A stretch of DNA of 28,920 bases from Coprobacillus sp. CAG:605 (GTDB lineage: Bacteria > Bacillota_I > Bacilli_A > RF39 > UBA660): contig HF998250.1 of NCBI GenBank assembly GCA_000433255.1, forward strand, positions 48,369 to 77,288, in the 5' to 3' direction. Positions 1-7,853 of the stretch are shown here, one piece after another. Made by a program: the position numbers and the translations under genes. The notes under the pieces were generated by a model that was given only the letters and a program-made list of their open reading frames with translations, searched no databases and had not been told where the DNA came from. Position 1 is the first letter of the stretch; each line of letters starts with the position of its first letter.

Positions 1-329
1 CGGCTGCTGAATTAGTTGGACTACCTGAAGCTAGAATTCCCCTTGGTACTGTAGTTTGTGAAATGGCACTATCTCCTAAATCAAATTCTGCTCATTTAGC
101 GCTAGATAACGCTCTAAATGATATTAGAAAAGGCACCACTGGAAACGTACCTGACCATATTAAAACCAGCTCTCTTACTTATAAATACCCTCATGATTAC
201 CCTAATAGTTGGGTAGAGCAGCAATACTTACCTGATAACTTAAAAAATAAAAAATACTACTATCCAAAACATAATAAATATGAAGATGGCTTAAAGTTTG
301 TTAATAAACAAATGAAAGGTCAAAAATAA
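1..329 (+). CDS. rarA: Replication-associated recombination protein A, C-terminal part (cut by window edge)
   Basis: The frame is open from base 3 to the TAA at 327-329, giving 108 residues, and continues past the left window edge. The C-terminal domain of the RarA/MgsA/YrvN AAA+ ATPase family is recognisable: a GLPEARIPLG block, then ALSPKSNSAHLA, then YKYPHDYPNSWVEQQYLPD and a KYYYP block near the end. RarA is a clamp-loader-like, tetramer-forming ATPase acting at stalled replication forks; its AAA+ core is outside the window. An ATG at 63 is internal and not the start. Finding it beside tcdA and a 6S RNA repeats the Bacillus arrangement. It converges with tcdA and ends inside a shared terminator. 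Confidence 0.93.
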   Translation, partial: AAELVGLPEARIPLGTVVCEMALSPKSNSAHLALDNALNDIRKGTTGNVPDHIKTSSLTYKYPHDYPNSWVEQQYLPDNLKNKKYYYPKHNKYEDGLKFVNKQMKGQK

Positions 330-355
330 AGTGTCTTGATTTAAAGACACTTTTT
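328..355. terminator. Bidirectional terminator between rarA and tcdA
   Basis: A perfect 10-bp stem (328-337 with 344-353) has a 6-nt loop, with T-rich sequence on its plus side and A-rich sequence (T-rich on minus) on the other. The rarA stop codon overlaps the left edge of the stem and the tcdA stop codon (341-343) lies in the loop, so one hairpin serves both converging genes. Confidence 0.85.
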
Positions 356-1033
356 ATTATTCTCCATAATATCATTAATACAATAATAAGCTGCATAGAT
401 ACCGGCTGTATTTGGAACCATCATACTTGAACCAGGAATGCGGTCCGTTTTTCTAGGTATTTCCTTTGAAGCTACTACCATTAAATGTTTAATTTTATTA
501 TCTCTTAGTAATTTGCGCATAACCTTCGCTAAAGGATCATATGAAGTCTTAGTAATATCACATATTTCTAACATCGTTGGATCAAATTTATTACCAGTAC
601 CCATGGCACTTATAATCTTAATACCTCGTTCTAAAGCCATCTTAACTAGTTCTAACTTTATAGTTACCGTATCACAAGCATCAATAATATAATCGTAATT
701 ATCATTTAAGATACCTCTAATATTTTCCTTAGTTAAATACTTTGGAATCGGTATAACTTCACACTCCGGATTAATAAGCAAAGCCCTTTTTTTAGCTTCC
801 ATTACTTTAAGATTACCAATGTTTTCATAATTAGATAAAATTTGTCTATTTAAATTTGACTCTTCAAAAATATCATTATCTACCACGGTAATATGACCAA
901 TACCCATGCGAAGTAGGGTTTCAAAAGCTGCTCCCCCTACTCCTCCTACACCAACTAAAAGTACATGAGCATTTTTAAATCTTTCCAGTGTTTCCTCATC
1001 CATTATTTTTAACAATCTACTAAATTGGTTCAT
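341..1033 (-). CDS. tcdA: tRNA threonylcarbamoyladenosine dehydratase (ThiF/E1-like)
   Basis: The product has 230 residues. TcdA (CsdL/YgdL, YrvM in Bacillus) cyclises t6A37 of ANN-decoding tRNAs to ct6A, using ATP. Visible motifs are the nucleotide-binding GVGGVGG loop at about 28-34, the acidic VDND at 51-54 and the E1-type NLNRQ at 60-64; the C-terminal PRKTDRIPGS block is typical of the family. An ATG at 1045 would add four residues, but the sequence between the two ATGs is a GGAGGT ribosome site with correct spacing to the ATG at 1031-1033, and the family start M-x-Q-F-S-R fits the second ATG. It lies just downstream of the 6S RNA gene and may be read from its promoter or from one not seen. 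Confidence 0.93.
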   Translation of the reverse strand: MNQFSRLLKIMDEETLERFKNAHVLLVGVGGVGGAAFETLLRMGIGHITVVDNDIFEESNLNRQILSNYENIGNLKVMEAKKRALLINPECEVIPIPKYLTKENIRGILNDNYDYIIDACDTVTIKLELVKMALERGIKIISAMGTGNKFDPTMLEICDITKTSYDPLAKVMRKLLRDNKIKHLMVVASKEIPRKTDRIPGSSMMVPNTAGIYAAYYCINDIMENNKKCL

Positions 1034-1055
1034 AATAACCTCCATTTTTCCAAAA

Positions 1056-1236
1056 TAAAAACCAAAGGGATAATCTATTGTGATAAAAAGCCCGCTATGT
1101 AGCAGGTGGGCATCACATGATTTGCTTTAGGATTCTAGGTTACTTAATGACCCAGCATTCAACACCACAAACCAATTAGATTCCCGTATAATCACTTACT
1201 CGGTTTTTATGTAAGATAGATTATTTATCCTTTGGT
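1056..1236 (-). ncRNA. ssrS: 6S RNA candidate
   Basis: The gap between the HerA-like gene and tcdA holds a transcription unit of about 180 nt. Its two ends pair in a long closing helix (1217-1235 with 1062-1077, including CCAAAGG/CCCTTTGG arms). Inside are a large poorly paired centre and a GC-rich hairpin (about 1089-1110). A sigma-A-type promoter ends just before it, and the closing helix is followed on the minus strand by TTTTTATTTT, a terminator. Size, rod-like fold and location next to tcdA and rarA match 6S-1 RNA (bsrA) of Bacillus as I recall it. 6S RNA mimics an open promoter and sequesters the housekeeping RNA polymerase holoenzyme. Assigned from architecture and synteny; no covariance-model search was possible. 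Confidence 0.75.
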
Positions 1237-1242
1237 AATTAA

Positions 1243-1271
1243 AGTATATCATATATTTATTAAGCTAATCA
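1243..1271 (-). promoter_or_regulatory. Promoter of the 6S RNA gene
   Basis: On the minus strand a TATACT -10 (1248 to 1243) is preceded, after 18 nt, by TTGATT as the -35. The predicted start is near 1236, at the first base of the closing helix. Confidence 0.65.
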
Positions 1272-1283
1272 ATAGATTTGACA

Positions 1284-3110
1284 CTAATTTACATTATTTG
1301 TAGTAGCGTATTTTGGCATACTTGGATTTACTGCAGTCTGGGTAGCCGGACGAATATTAACTCTCCATCTTGCCGAAACATCACAGTTCGTTGAATAAGG
1401 CATTGGATTAGGCATTTCAAGTTTTATAATCATTGGTAATTTAAATGCTGAACCGAATCCTACACAGTTACCTGGTTGCAATACTTTTTGCTTTTCAATA
1501 ACATCTTGACTAATATTAGGAAGCATTGTTCTAATATATTCAATATCCTTAGGGTGAGTCATTTTAAATATTAAGAAATTATTACATTGGGATATTACCG
1601 TATCCGATATCTCTACTGGACGTTGAGAAATTATATTTAATAATACCCCGTATTTACGTCCTTCTTTTGCAATACGTTCAAAAATATTATAACCAATTAA
1701 GAACGTATCAGCATCCTTAGAAACATATCTATGCGCTTCTTCTAAGAATAAATGGAATGGAATTGACGCTCTTTGTTCACGAGTCTTCGCAAATTCAAAG
1801 AACATTCTAGCATATATTTTAACTATAACCTTTGCATAAGTATCGTCTACATCTTCTAAGTTAATATTAATTATTTGAGCTTTTCTTCTATTTGGCATTG
1901 CTACTAAAGAAGAGATATATTGTTCTGCTGTTATATAATTTGGATAATTAAAGTAAGAGCCTATATTAGAATTAATAATTGAATTTAATCTTACCTTAAG
2001 TACTATCGCATCGTCATACAAAGTTTCATTATGTTGAAAACCTTCCGAAATCAAAGTGAATTCCAAAGCATTAGCCAAATCTTTTAAAGTATAATAAACA
2101 TCTTTAGGTACAATCTTACCTTCTAAATCATCATTAATAAATTTTAAAATATAATCATTTATTAATACTGACTCTCCAAAATTACCTTTAGAATCGATTT
2201 CAAAGCAATCACTAAATTTACGACTATATCCTAAACCTTGAACCTCAGTATCAAAGTTAAATTCTGGAGTATGACAAACTTGAATAATTTGGAACACTTC
2301 ATTTTTCTTTTGTTTCGTTGTCTCATTGCTAAACAAAATGGCTAGTAAAGCCTTAGCTATTAAATGATTTTTATAAATTCTTGATTCATCAGAAACTTCA
2401 GCAAATATCTTAGCTAACTTTAAAGTACGTTCTAAAATTGGGATTTGAGTATGACTTGAAGCTTGTAATAACAAGGTTAAATCGTCTAAATTTAATAAAT
2501 GCACTGGGATTTGTAATAATTGGTCTGTTGGATCCGTTGGATTAGTAGTAATAAACTTATAACTATAATTAGGGTTTATTTGATTTATCTTACCAAAAGC
2601 TGTCTTATATTCTCCATAAGCATCAAAAATAAATATATTAGCATTATACGCAATAAAATTGGGATTAGAAAATAAATTTTGAACTATTCTTGCTACACCA
2701 CACGATTTACCTGAACCAGAGTTTCCAAATATTGCCATATGGTTAGACAATAAATCATTTATATTAACACATACTGTATAATCTTTATAAATAGCTGATT
2801 GGCCTAGTTTAAAAGTTTTATCATTATAAGTACCCATTAATTCTTGCAATTCTTCTTTATTAATCATTCGAATATTTGAGGATAGCAAAGGTTTTCTAAT
2901 AACACCACTTACATATCTACCATTAATAAATTCTCCCAAGAATCTTATCTTTATTGTATCATCATTTACTTCTTCAACTTCTCCTAAAATTGCTTGGTTT
3001 GGTGCTTCAAAAACAACATTTGAGTTCATTAAATCGACATCTTGACCAGGTTCAATCTTAGATTCAATATGAGCTTCTCCTTCAGTAATATACTTAATCT
3101 TTCCAAACAT
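1284..3110 (-). CDS. HerA-like ATP-binding protein (DUF87/FtsK-HerA superfamily)
   Basis: The product has 608 residues. An N-terminal beta-rich region (about 1-100, HAS-barrel-like) is followed by a RecA-type ATPase: Walker A GNSGSGKS at about 129-136, an acidic strand FIFDAYGEY near 160-168, Walker B LFLEEAH at about 454-460, and a late GRKYGVLLNIISQRP segment typical of HerA arginine-finger/sensor regions. HerA enzymes are hexameric DNA translocases that usually work with the nuclease NurA; no NurA-like gene is in the window. A GTG at 3119 would add three residues but abuts the GAGAGAG ribosome site; the ATG at 3108-3110 has proper spacing. Family assignment is firm, the substrate is not known. 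HerA-like ATPases also occur in phage-defence modules, but these neighbours are housekeeping genes. Confidence 0.8.
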   Translation of the reverse strand: MFGKIKYITEGEAHIESKIEPGQDVDLMNSNVVFEAPNQAILGEVEEVNDDTIKIRFLGEFINGRYVSGVIRKPLLSSNIRMINKEELQELMGTYNDKTFKLGQSAIYKDYTVCVNINDLLSNHMAIFGNSGSGKSCGVARIVQNLFSNPNFIAYNANIFIFDAYGEYKTAFGKINQINPNYSYKFITTNPTDPTDQLLQIPVHLLNLDDLTLLLQASSHTQIPILERTLKLAKIFAEVSDESRIYKNHLIAKALLAILFSNETTKQKKNEVFQIIQVCHTPEFNFDTEVQGLGYSRKFSDCFEIDSKGNFGESVLINDYILKFINDDLEGKIVPKDVYYTLKDLANALEFTLISEGFQHNETLYDDAIVLKVRLNSIINSNIGSYFNYPNYITAEQYISSLVAMPNRRKAQIININLEDVDDTYAKVIVKIYARMFFEFAKTREQRASIPFHLFLEEAHRYVSKDADTFLIGYNIFERIAKEGRKYGVLLNIISQRPVEISDTVISQCNNFLIFKMTHPKDIEYIRTMLPNISQDVIEKQKVLQPGNCVGFGSAFKLPMIIKLEMPNPMPYSTNCDVSARWRVNIRPATQTAVNPSMPKYATTNNVN

Positions 3111-3129
3111 GAAAATCACTCTCTCTATT

Positions 3130-3145
3130 CTAGTTAATTATACCA
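3130..3145 (-). promoter_or_regulatory. Extended -10 promoter of the HerA-like gene
   Basis: Minus-strand TGGTATAAT (consensus -10 at 3142 to 3137 with the TG extension) lies about 27 nt upstream of the start codon. No good -35 is seen, as is common for extended -10 promoters. Confidence 0.55.
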
Positions 3146-3159
3146 TGTTCGAGGCCTTA

Positions 3160-3194
3160 AAAAAAGAAGATTATTTATTTTTTATCTTCTTTTT
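3160..3194 (-). terminator. Terminator after the 192-residue gene
   Basis: An AT-rich stem of about 11 bp (arms 3184-3194 and 3161-3171) is followed on the minus strand by a T run. It overlaps the last codons of the upstream gene and separates it from the HerA-like gene. Confidence 0.7.
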
Positions 3195-3760
3195 TGCTTT
3201 TTTTCAAAATCTACTTGTTTTTGAATTATTTTAATCATTCTTCTATGAGACGGAATATTTTGTAATTGATATCCTAATTTTTCTTCTGTTTTATATATTG
3301 CTCCCATATAAGCTTCACGTTTTTCTTCTTTACTTGGTTTATCTAATTTTTTATAGATATCTAAGAATTCTTCTTTTAATACTTTATTAAATAATCCCAC
3401 ACTCTTTGGGTCATTACGATAATATTTATTCAAGAAATCTTTTAATCCTTGTTTATCATAAAATGTACCATAGACTTCATCTTCTTCTGGTAAGACACTA
3501 TAAAGTCCCATAAGTTCGGTATCGTTATAACCAATCTTATCTAAGAACGCCACACGTTGCATAATTAAATCGTTAATTTCTTCTTGAGCTTTATAAATAT
3601 AGGCTCTTATAATATCTCTATTCTCATAATTAAGTTCTTCTCTTAATCTATATACTTCTTCTGTCTTAGCAGCAATACTAGCGTCAAAATAATCAATGAC
3701 GCCATATACTAATAAGCTAAATTCTGCCTCTGTTAATTCATATAATTCTTTATTATTCAT
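3182..3760 (-). CDS. Hypothetical cytoplasmic protein, charged and helical
   Basis: A 192-residue protein that I do not recognise. It has no signal peptide or TM segment, is rich in Glu, Lys and Tyr, and is predicted mostly helical. Residues about 25-75 (AKTEEVYRLREEL to AQEEINDLIMQR) could form a coiled coil, and the C-terminus is basic (FEKKQKRR). The ATG has a GGAAGGG ribosome site that overlaps the end of the upstream gene, whose stop is 2 nt before this start, so the two are co-translated. The partner is a membrane-anchored wall-hydrolase-like protein, which suggests, without proof, a role in envelope work. Confidence 0.75.
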   Translation of the reverse strand: MNNKELYELTEAEFSLLVYGVIDYFDASIAAKTEEVYRLREELNYENRDIIRAYIYKAQEEINDLIMQRVAFLDKIGYNDTELMGLYSVLPEEDEVYGTFYDKQGLKDFLNKYYRNDPKSVGLFNKVLKEEFLDIYKKLDKPSKEEKREAYMGAIYKTEEKLGYQLQNIPSHRRMIKIIQKQVDFEKKQKRR

Positions 3761-3762
3761 AA

Positions 3763-4566
3763 CTACCCTTCCATTTCTTTAAGTGTTTCTAGTGTCAAAC
3801 TAGTATTATTTTCAAATTTGCTAATAAAATTTTTTACTTGAGCAACCCAACTTGGATTAGCAACTTGTTTATTTCCTACTGTAACTGGATTATACTTTTT
3901 ACCAATTGTTTCAACCGTAGTAAGTCCTTTACCATAGTAACTTTTTGACATTAATAAAACATAACGATATACTCCGTATTCAATACTTGGATATTTTATT
4001 AAGCCACTACTTGCCATACCACCAAAAATATTATTCTTTAACATCATGCTACTAGCACTTAAATTACCTGATTCTAAATAGGCAATTGCCTTTAGTGTTC
4101 TAGCATCAACATTATCATATATTGAACTAAAATAGTCTATTAAGCCATATATGTACTTTTTATTAACTTTTTTATATTGATATTTTCTATTAAATAGTTT
4201 TGGTTTAGTCTCTTCTAAATCTTCTAAGAAATGTAATAATGATATATCTAATGTTTCATAACAAGTTCCATTATTACTTAAATCATAGACATTAAAAGAT
4301 TCTTTATTGGTATTTATAATTTCTTTCTTTAAATTATCCATACTTATGCCAAACATCTTACTATAAAATAGATATGTATCGTAGTTTTCTTCTATATTTA
4401 ATACAATTTTATCCTCTATCGTTATTTCATGATATGAAGATACTTCTTTTAACTTAACTGTATTTTGCATTCTTGTTTTATTATTAGTAGAAAACTGTAT
4501 TATTCCCCCAATTATCATAAGTATTATTGTAATACTCAAACTAATCAGTTTTGGTTTTATTTTCAT
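3763..4566 (-). CDS. Membrane-anchored glucosaminidase-like peptidoglycan hydrolase
   Basis: The product has 267 residues. One hydrophobic segment (about 7-25) acts as signal anchor, followed by about 125 extracytoplasmic residues of unknown type. The C-terminal half looks like a GH73/lysozyme-like domain: AIAYLESG with the candidate catalytic Glu165, then NNIFGG at about 178-183, a YPS..YGVYRYV segment and NPSWVAQV near the end, all typical of bacterial glucosaminidases. The expected role is cleavage of glycan strands outside the membrane. The start has an AAAGGT ribosome site. It is the first gene of a two-gene unit with the 192-residue protein. GH73-type activity is an inference from motifs. 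Confidence 0.75.
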   Translation of the reverse strand: MKIKPKLISLSITIILMIIGGIIQFSTNNKTRMQNTVKLKEVSSYHEITIEDKIVLNIEENYDTYLFYSKMFGISMDNLKKEIINTNKESFNVYDLSNNGTCYETLDISLLHFLEDLEETKPKLFNRKYQYKKVNKKYIYGLIDYFSSIYDNVDARTLKAIAYLESGNLSASSMMLKNNIFGGMASSGLIKYPSIEYGVYRYVLLMSKSYYGKGLTTVETIGKKYNPVTVGNKQVANPSWVAQVKNFISKFENNTSLTLETLKEMEG

Positions 4567-4599
4567 TTGTACCTTTACCCCCTAAGTAAGTCGGTAGTT

Positions 4600-4608
4600 A
4601 GTACTATA
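4600..4608 (-). promoter_or_regulatory. Extended -10 promoter of the glucosaminidase-like gene
   Basis: Minus-strand TGGTATAGT follows the gatB terminator and precedes the start codon by about 35 nt. No convincing -35 is visible. Confidence 0.45.
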
Positions 4609-4621
4609 CCACATTTTATGC

Positions 4622-4655
4622 AAAAAAGCAAATCTTGATGTCAAAATTTGCTTTT
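4622..4655 (-). terminator. Terminator of the hisS-gatCAB operon
   Basis: The minus strand reads AAAAGCAAAT, a short loop region, then ATTTGCTTTTTT: a 10-bp stem ending in a T run, a few bases after the gatB stop. Confidence 0.85.
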
Positions 4656-4661
4656 AATAAA

Positions 4662-6092
4662 TTATTTATTTAATTCTTCACTAAGTATTTCCTTAGTTTT
4701 TACTGGATTTGCTTTGCCTCTAGTTTGTTTCATAACTTGACCTACAAAGTAATCAAATAGATTAGTTTTACCATTTAAGTAAGCTTCTTTTTGTCCTAAG
4801 TTATTATTAATAATCTCCGTAATTATGCCCCTTAACTCATCTTCATTAGATATCTGGGAGTTTTCTTTTGAAATAAAGCTTTGTGGTTCTTTTTTCTCTT
4901 CTAATGCCTTACTAAATACGTCCTTAGCTTGTTTATTAGAAATAGTTCCATCTGCAATTCTATCTAATATCTGTTTTAAATACTTAGGAGTTATATAAAA
5001 GTCCTTAATACTAGAATTATCCTTATTTAACTCCGTCACAATATTAACTGTTATCCAGTTAGAAGCCATTTTAGCATCTAACCCCAAATTAATACATTCT
5101 TCAAAGTAAGATGCAATATCTTTATCTTTAACCAATATTTTAGCATCATATGCTGATAAACCATATTCCTTCATATAACTATTTTGACGTTCTAATGGTA
5201 GTCTTGGAATAGTTTTAACTATTTTTTCTACCCAATTCTTATCAATCTTAATTGGGGGAATATTAGGGTCAATAAAGTATTTATAATCAATAGCGTCAAC
5301 TTTAGTACGCATCCTAATGGTACTATTAGTCTCTTCATCCCATCTTCTTGTTTCCTGAACAAGTTCTTCAAGATTATTTTCTTCTAAAGCTTTAAGTTGC
5401 CTTTTTTCTTCATAAAGAATTGCATCATGAACATTAGAAAATGAGTTTACATTTTTAATTTCAACACGTGGTGTTACGTACTCTCCTTTTTCATTTTTTA
5501 AGTTAACGTTAACATCACATCTAATTTGACCTTTCTTAGTATCGGCAAGAGATATATCAGTATATTGATATACATTACGCATATATTCTAAGAACGCTAC
5601 CGCTTCATCTGCTGAATAAAAACATGGTTCGGTAACAATTTCTAAAAGAGGCACTCCTGCACGGTTATAATCTATTGTTGAAGTGTTTTTAAAGTGGTCT
5701 AAGCTAGCCGCATCTTCTTCTAAGTGAATATCATGAATTTCTGCTCTAATTACTCTATCTTGGCAAGGCAAATCAATATAGCCATTTACCCCAATTGGCT
5801 TAGTACACTGTGTAATTTGATATCCTTTAGGTAAGTCTGGATAATAATAGTTCTTACGGTCAAAAATGAATTTATCTGCTAGAGCACAATTTAAGACGCT
5901 AGCCATTTTAATAGCATGTTCAATACACTTTTTATTTACAATTGGAAGTGTACCCGGAAAAGCCATATCTACTGGTGAAACATGGCAGTTTGCCGTATCA
6001 CTATATTTATTTATTCCGGTTGAAAATACCTTGGCATTACTTTTTAATTCACAGTGCATTTCAAGACCGACAACAAGTTGTAATTTAGTCAT
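4662..6092 (-). CDS. gatB: Asp-tRNA(Asn)/Glu-tRNA(Gln) amidotransferase subunit B
   Basis: The product has 476 residues, the usual GatB length. GatB binds the mischarged tRNA and activates its side-chain carboxylate with ATP, receiving ammonia from GatA. The family start VVGLEMHCEL, the DRKNYYYPDLPKGYQITQ block, HLEEDAASLDH and RAGVPLLEIVTEP are all present. The C-terminal YqeY-like tail domain ends GQVMKQTRGKANP, with the conserved K-x-T-x-G-K/R-A pattern. The start codon has an AAGGAGG site and overlaps the end of gatA by 8 nt, showing translational coupling. Confidence 0.98.
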   Translation of the reverse strand: MTKLQLVVGLEMHCELKSNAKVFSTGINKYSDTANCHVSPVDMAFPGTLPIVNKKCIEHAIKMASVLNCALADKFIFDRKNYYYPDLPKGYQITQCTKPIGVNGYIDLPCQDRVIRAEIHDIHLEEDAASLDHFKNTSTIDYNRAGVPLLEIVTEPCFYSADEAVAFLEYMRNVYQYTDISLADTKKGQIRCDVNVNLKNEKGEYVTPRVEIKNVNSFSNVHDAILYEEKRQLKALEENNLEELVQETRRWDEETNSTIRMRTKVDAIDYKYFIDPNIPPIKIDKNWVEKIVKTIPRLPLERQNSYMKEYGLSAYDAKILVKDKDIASYFEECINLGLDAKMASNWITVNIVTELNKDNSSIKDFYITPKYLKQILDRIADGTISNKQAKDVFSKALEEKKEPQSFISKENSQISNEDELRGIITEIINNNLGQKEAYLNGKTNLFDYFVGQVMKQTRGKANPVKTKEILSEELNK

Positions 6093-7542
6093 GGCTTACC
6101 TCCTTAGCAATTTGATTTTTATAGTTCATAGTTGCTTCAATACCATAAGCAATGTTTAAAACATTTGCATCATCATAACAATTACCCGTAATATTAAGGC
6201 CAACTGGTAAATTAGATACAAAACCATCTGGTATAGTTATTGATGGGAAACCACCAAAATTGCCTATTTGCAAGTGTTCTTCTAATATTGTTGAACCACC
6301 TGCTAAAGTATTTTTAGAATTATCTAAGAACTTAGCTGGACCAGAACCAACTGGTAATATAACAGCATCATACTTTTCAAAAAGTTTTTTCCAAGCCTCA
6401 ACTATTAGCCTTCTAGCACGGCCAGCATTTTTAAAGTATCTTTCTTGATTTTCTCTTTGTAATACGTATGAACCAATTACAAATCTTCTCTTAATTAAAG
6501 GTGAGAAGCCTTTTGTACGATGGTCTTTCATAACTTCGAAAATATTATCTCCACTACCTCTTGGTCCAAAGCTGATACCCGTTAAATTTGACATGTTAGA
6601 TGTTGCTTCAGCACAAGATAATACGACATAAACACTAGCAACGGTATCTAATAATGTTTTATCAACTGATTCTTCAACAACCGTAACACCCATGTTTCTC
6701 AAAGCCTCAACTCTATCCATAAAGTTAGCTAAATGGTTCTTTAGTTCTTCACTTGGATTTTCATAGTTATTAATATCAACAATTTCTTTAATATAGCATA
6801 GTTTCTTGTCTTTGATATTACCATCTATACTTTTAGCAAGCTCTATCTTCGAAGAATCCCAACTAGTCATATCCTTAATATCTTGACCCTTAATATTATC
6901 TACAACAATCGCTGCATCTAATACACTACGAGTAAGAACGCCACAATGGTCAAGACTTGAAGCAAATGGAAATAATCCATATCTACTAATCATTCCATAA
7001 GTTGGTTTGTATCCAACAATACCACAATAAGCCGCTGGCTTGCGAATAGAATCTCCCGTATCACTGCCTAAAGCATAAGGATACACCCCAGCCGCTACAG
7101 CTGCAGCAGACCCACTAGAAGACCCAGCACACATTCTTCTTGTATCCCATGGATTTCTAATAATTCCCGTTCTAGCCGTTGTACCAGTACCGCCCATACC
7201 AAATTCGTCCATGGCACATCTATTTACGGCAACAGCACCAGCATTCTTTAATTTTTCAATTACCGTTGCATCAAAGAATGGCACATAATTTTTTAAAGTA
7301 TTTGAACTAGCACTACAAACCATATCCTTAGTTGAATAATTATCTTTAATACCATAAGGAATACCAGATAATAAGTTATCTGTAACTTCTACATCTTTAG
7401 CATCGTCTAAAATAAGAGCAAAGGCATTACATTTTTCTTGTAATTCATGGCTTTTCTTTAAAGATTCTTGAATTAAATCTTTAGATGTAACTTTTTTATT
7501 AACTAAAGCCTCATGTATTTCTAAAATACTTTTATCCATCAT
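6085..7542 (-). CDS. gatA: Asp-tRNA(Asn)/Glu-tRNA(Gln) amidotransferase subunit A
   Basis: The product has 485 residues. GatA is the amidase-signature subunit that frees ammonia from glutamine and channels it to GatB. The Ser-cisSer-Lys triad is conserved with the same spacing as in Staphylococcus aureus GatA (K79, S154, S178): K66 in IKDN, S141 in AGSSSGS and S165 in SDTGDSIRKPA. The glycine-rich loop differs from the common form at two places: GGSSGGS is AGSSSGS and TGGSIRQPA is TGDSIRKPA, so Asp164 precedes the nucleophile. The TGTTARTGIIRNPWD segment is also unusual. This divergent type fits a Mollicutes-related lineage. The start was taken at the first of two adjacent ATGs; the upstream AGGTGG suits either. 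Confidence 0.96.
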   Translation of the reverse strand: MMDKSILEIHEALVNKKVTSKDLIQESLKKSHELQEKCNAFALILDDAKDVEVTDNLLSGIPYGIKDNYSTKDMVCSASSNTLKNYVPFFDATVIEKLKNAGAVAVNRCAMDEFGMGGTGTTARTGIIRNPWDTRRMCAGSSSGSAAAVAAGVYPYALGSDTGDSIRKPAAYCGIVGYKPTYGMISRYGLFPFASSLDHCGVLTRSVLDAAIVVDNIKGQDIKDMTSWDSSKIELAKSIDGNIKDKKLCYIKEIVDINNYENPSEELKNHLANFMDRVEALRNMGVTVVEESVDKTLLDTVASVYVVLSCAEATSNMSNLTGISFGPRGSGDNIFEVMKDHRTKGFSPLIKRRFVIGSYVLQRENQERYFKNAGRARRLIVEAWKKLFEKYDAVILPVGSGPAKFLDNSKNTLAGGSTILEEHLQIGNFGGFPSITIPDGFVSNLPVGLNITGNCYDDANVLNIAYGIEATMNYKNQIAKEVSHD

Positions 7543-7544
7543 AT

Positions 7545-7838
7545 TTATCCAACCACCTTTACTACTTCAACTTCACGTCCCATAGTTTCTCCTGCATTGC
7601 TCAAAAGTTCATTAATATCAGGAGTTTCAGTAACATTATCATCATTTAATATAGGGCATTCATCATCTAAACACCAACTCATTGGTTCAACATCAGCAAT
7701 ATTTGGTATTTGATTAATAATTTGAATATCTTTATCAATCGTCTCAAATTCGTCTAAAACCATTTTATTTTCTTCTTCGGTTAAGCCAATCAATAATTTA
7801 TCAGCATAACTATTAACTAATTCTTTTGTAAATTTCAT
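7545..7838 (-). CDS. gatC: Asp-tRNA(Asn)/Glu-tRNA(Gln) amidotransferase subunit C
   Basis: A 97-residue product of normal GatC size. GatC wraps around GatA and stabilises the GatA-GatB interface. The N-terminal half has the helical AD..LIGLTEEE pattern followed by IDKDIQIINQIPNIADVEPM, which matches the family's tether to the P-M-S/T region. It lies between hisS and gatA, with gaps of 15 nt and 2 nt respectively. The C-terminal residues are more acidic than usual (LDDECPILNDDN). Confidence 0.93.
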   Translation of the reverse strand: MKFTKELVNSYADKLLIGLTEEENKMVLDEFETIDKDIQIINQIPNIADVEPMSWCLDDECPILNDDNVTETPDINELLSNAGETMGREVEVVKVVG

Positions 7839-7853
7839 TTTTAAATCATCTTT

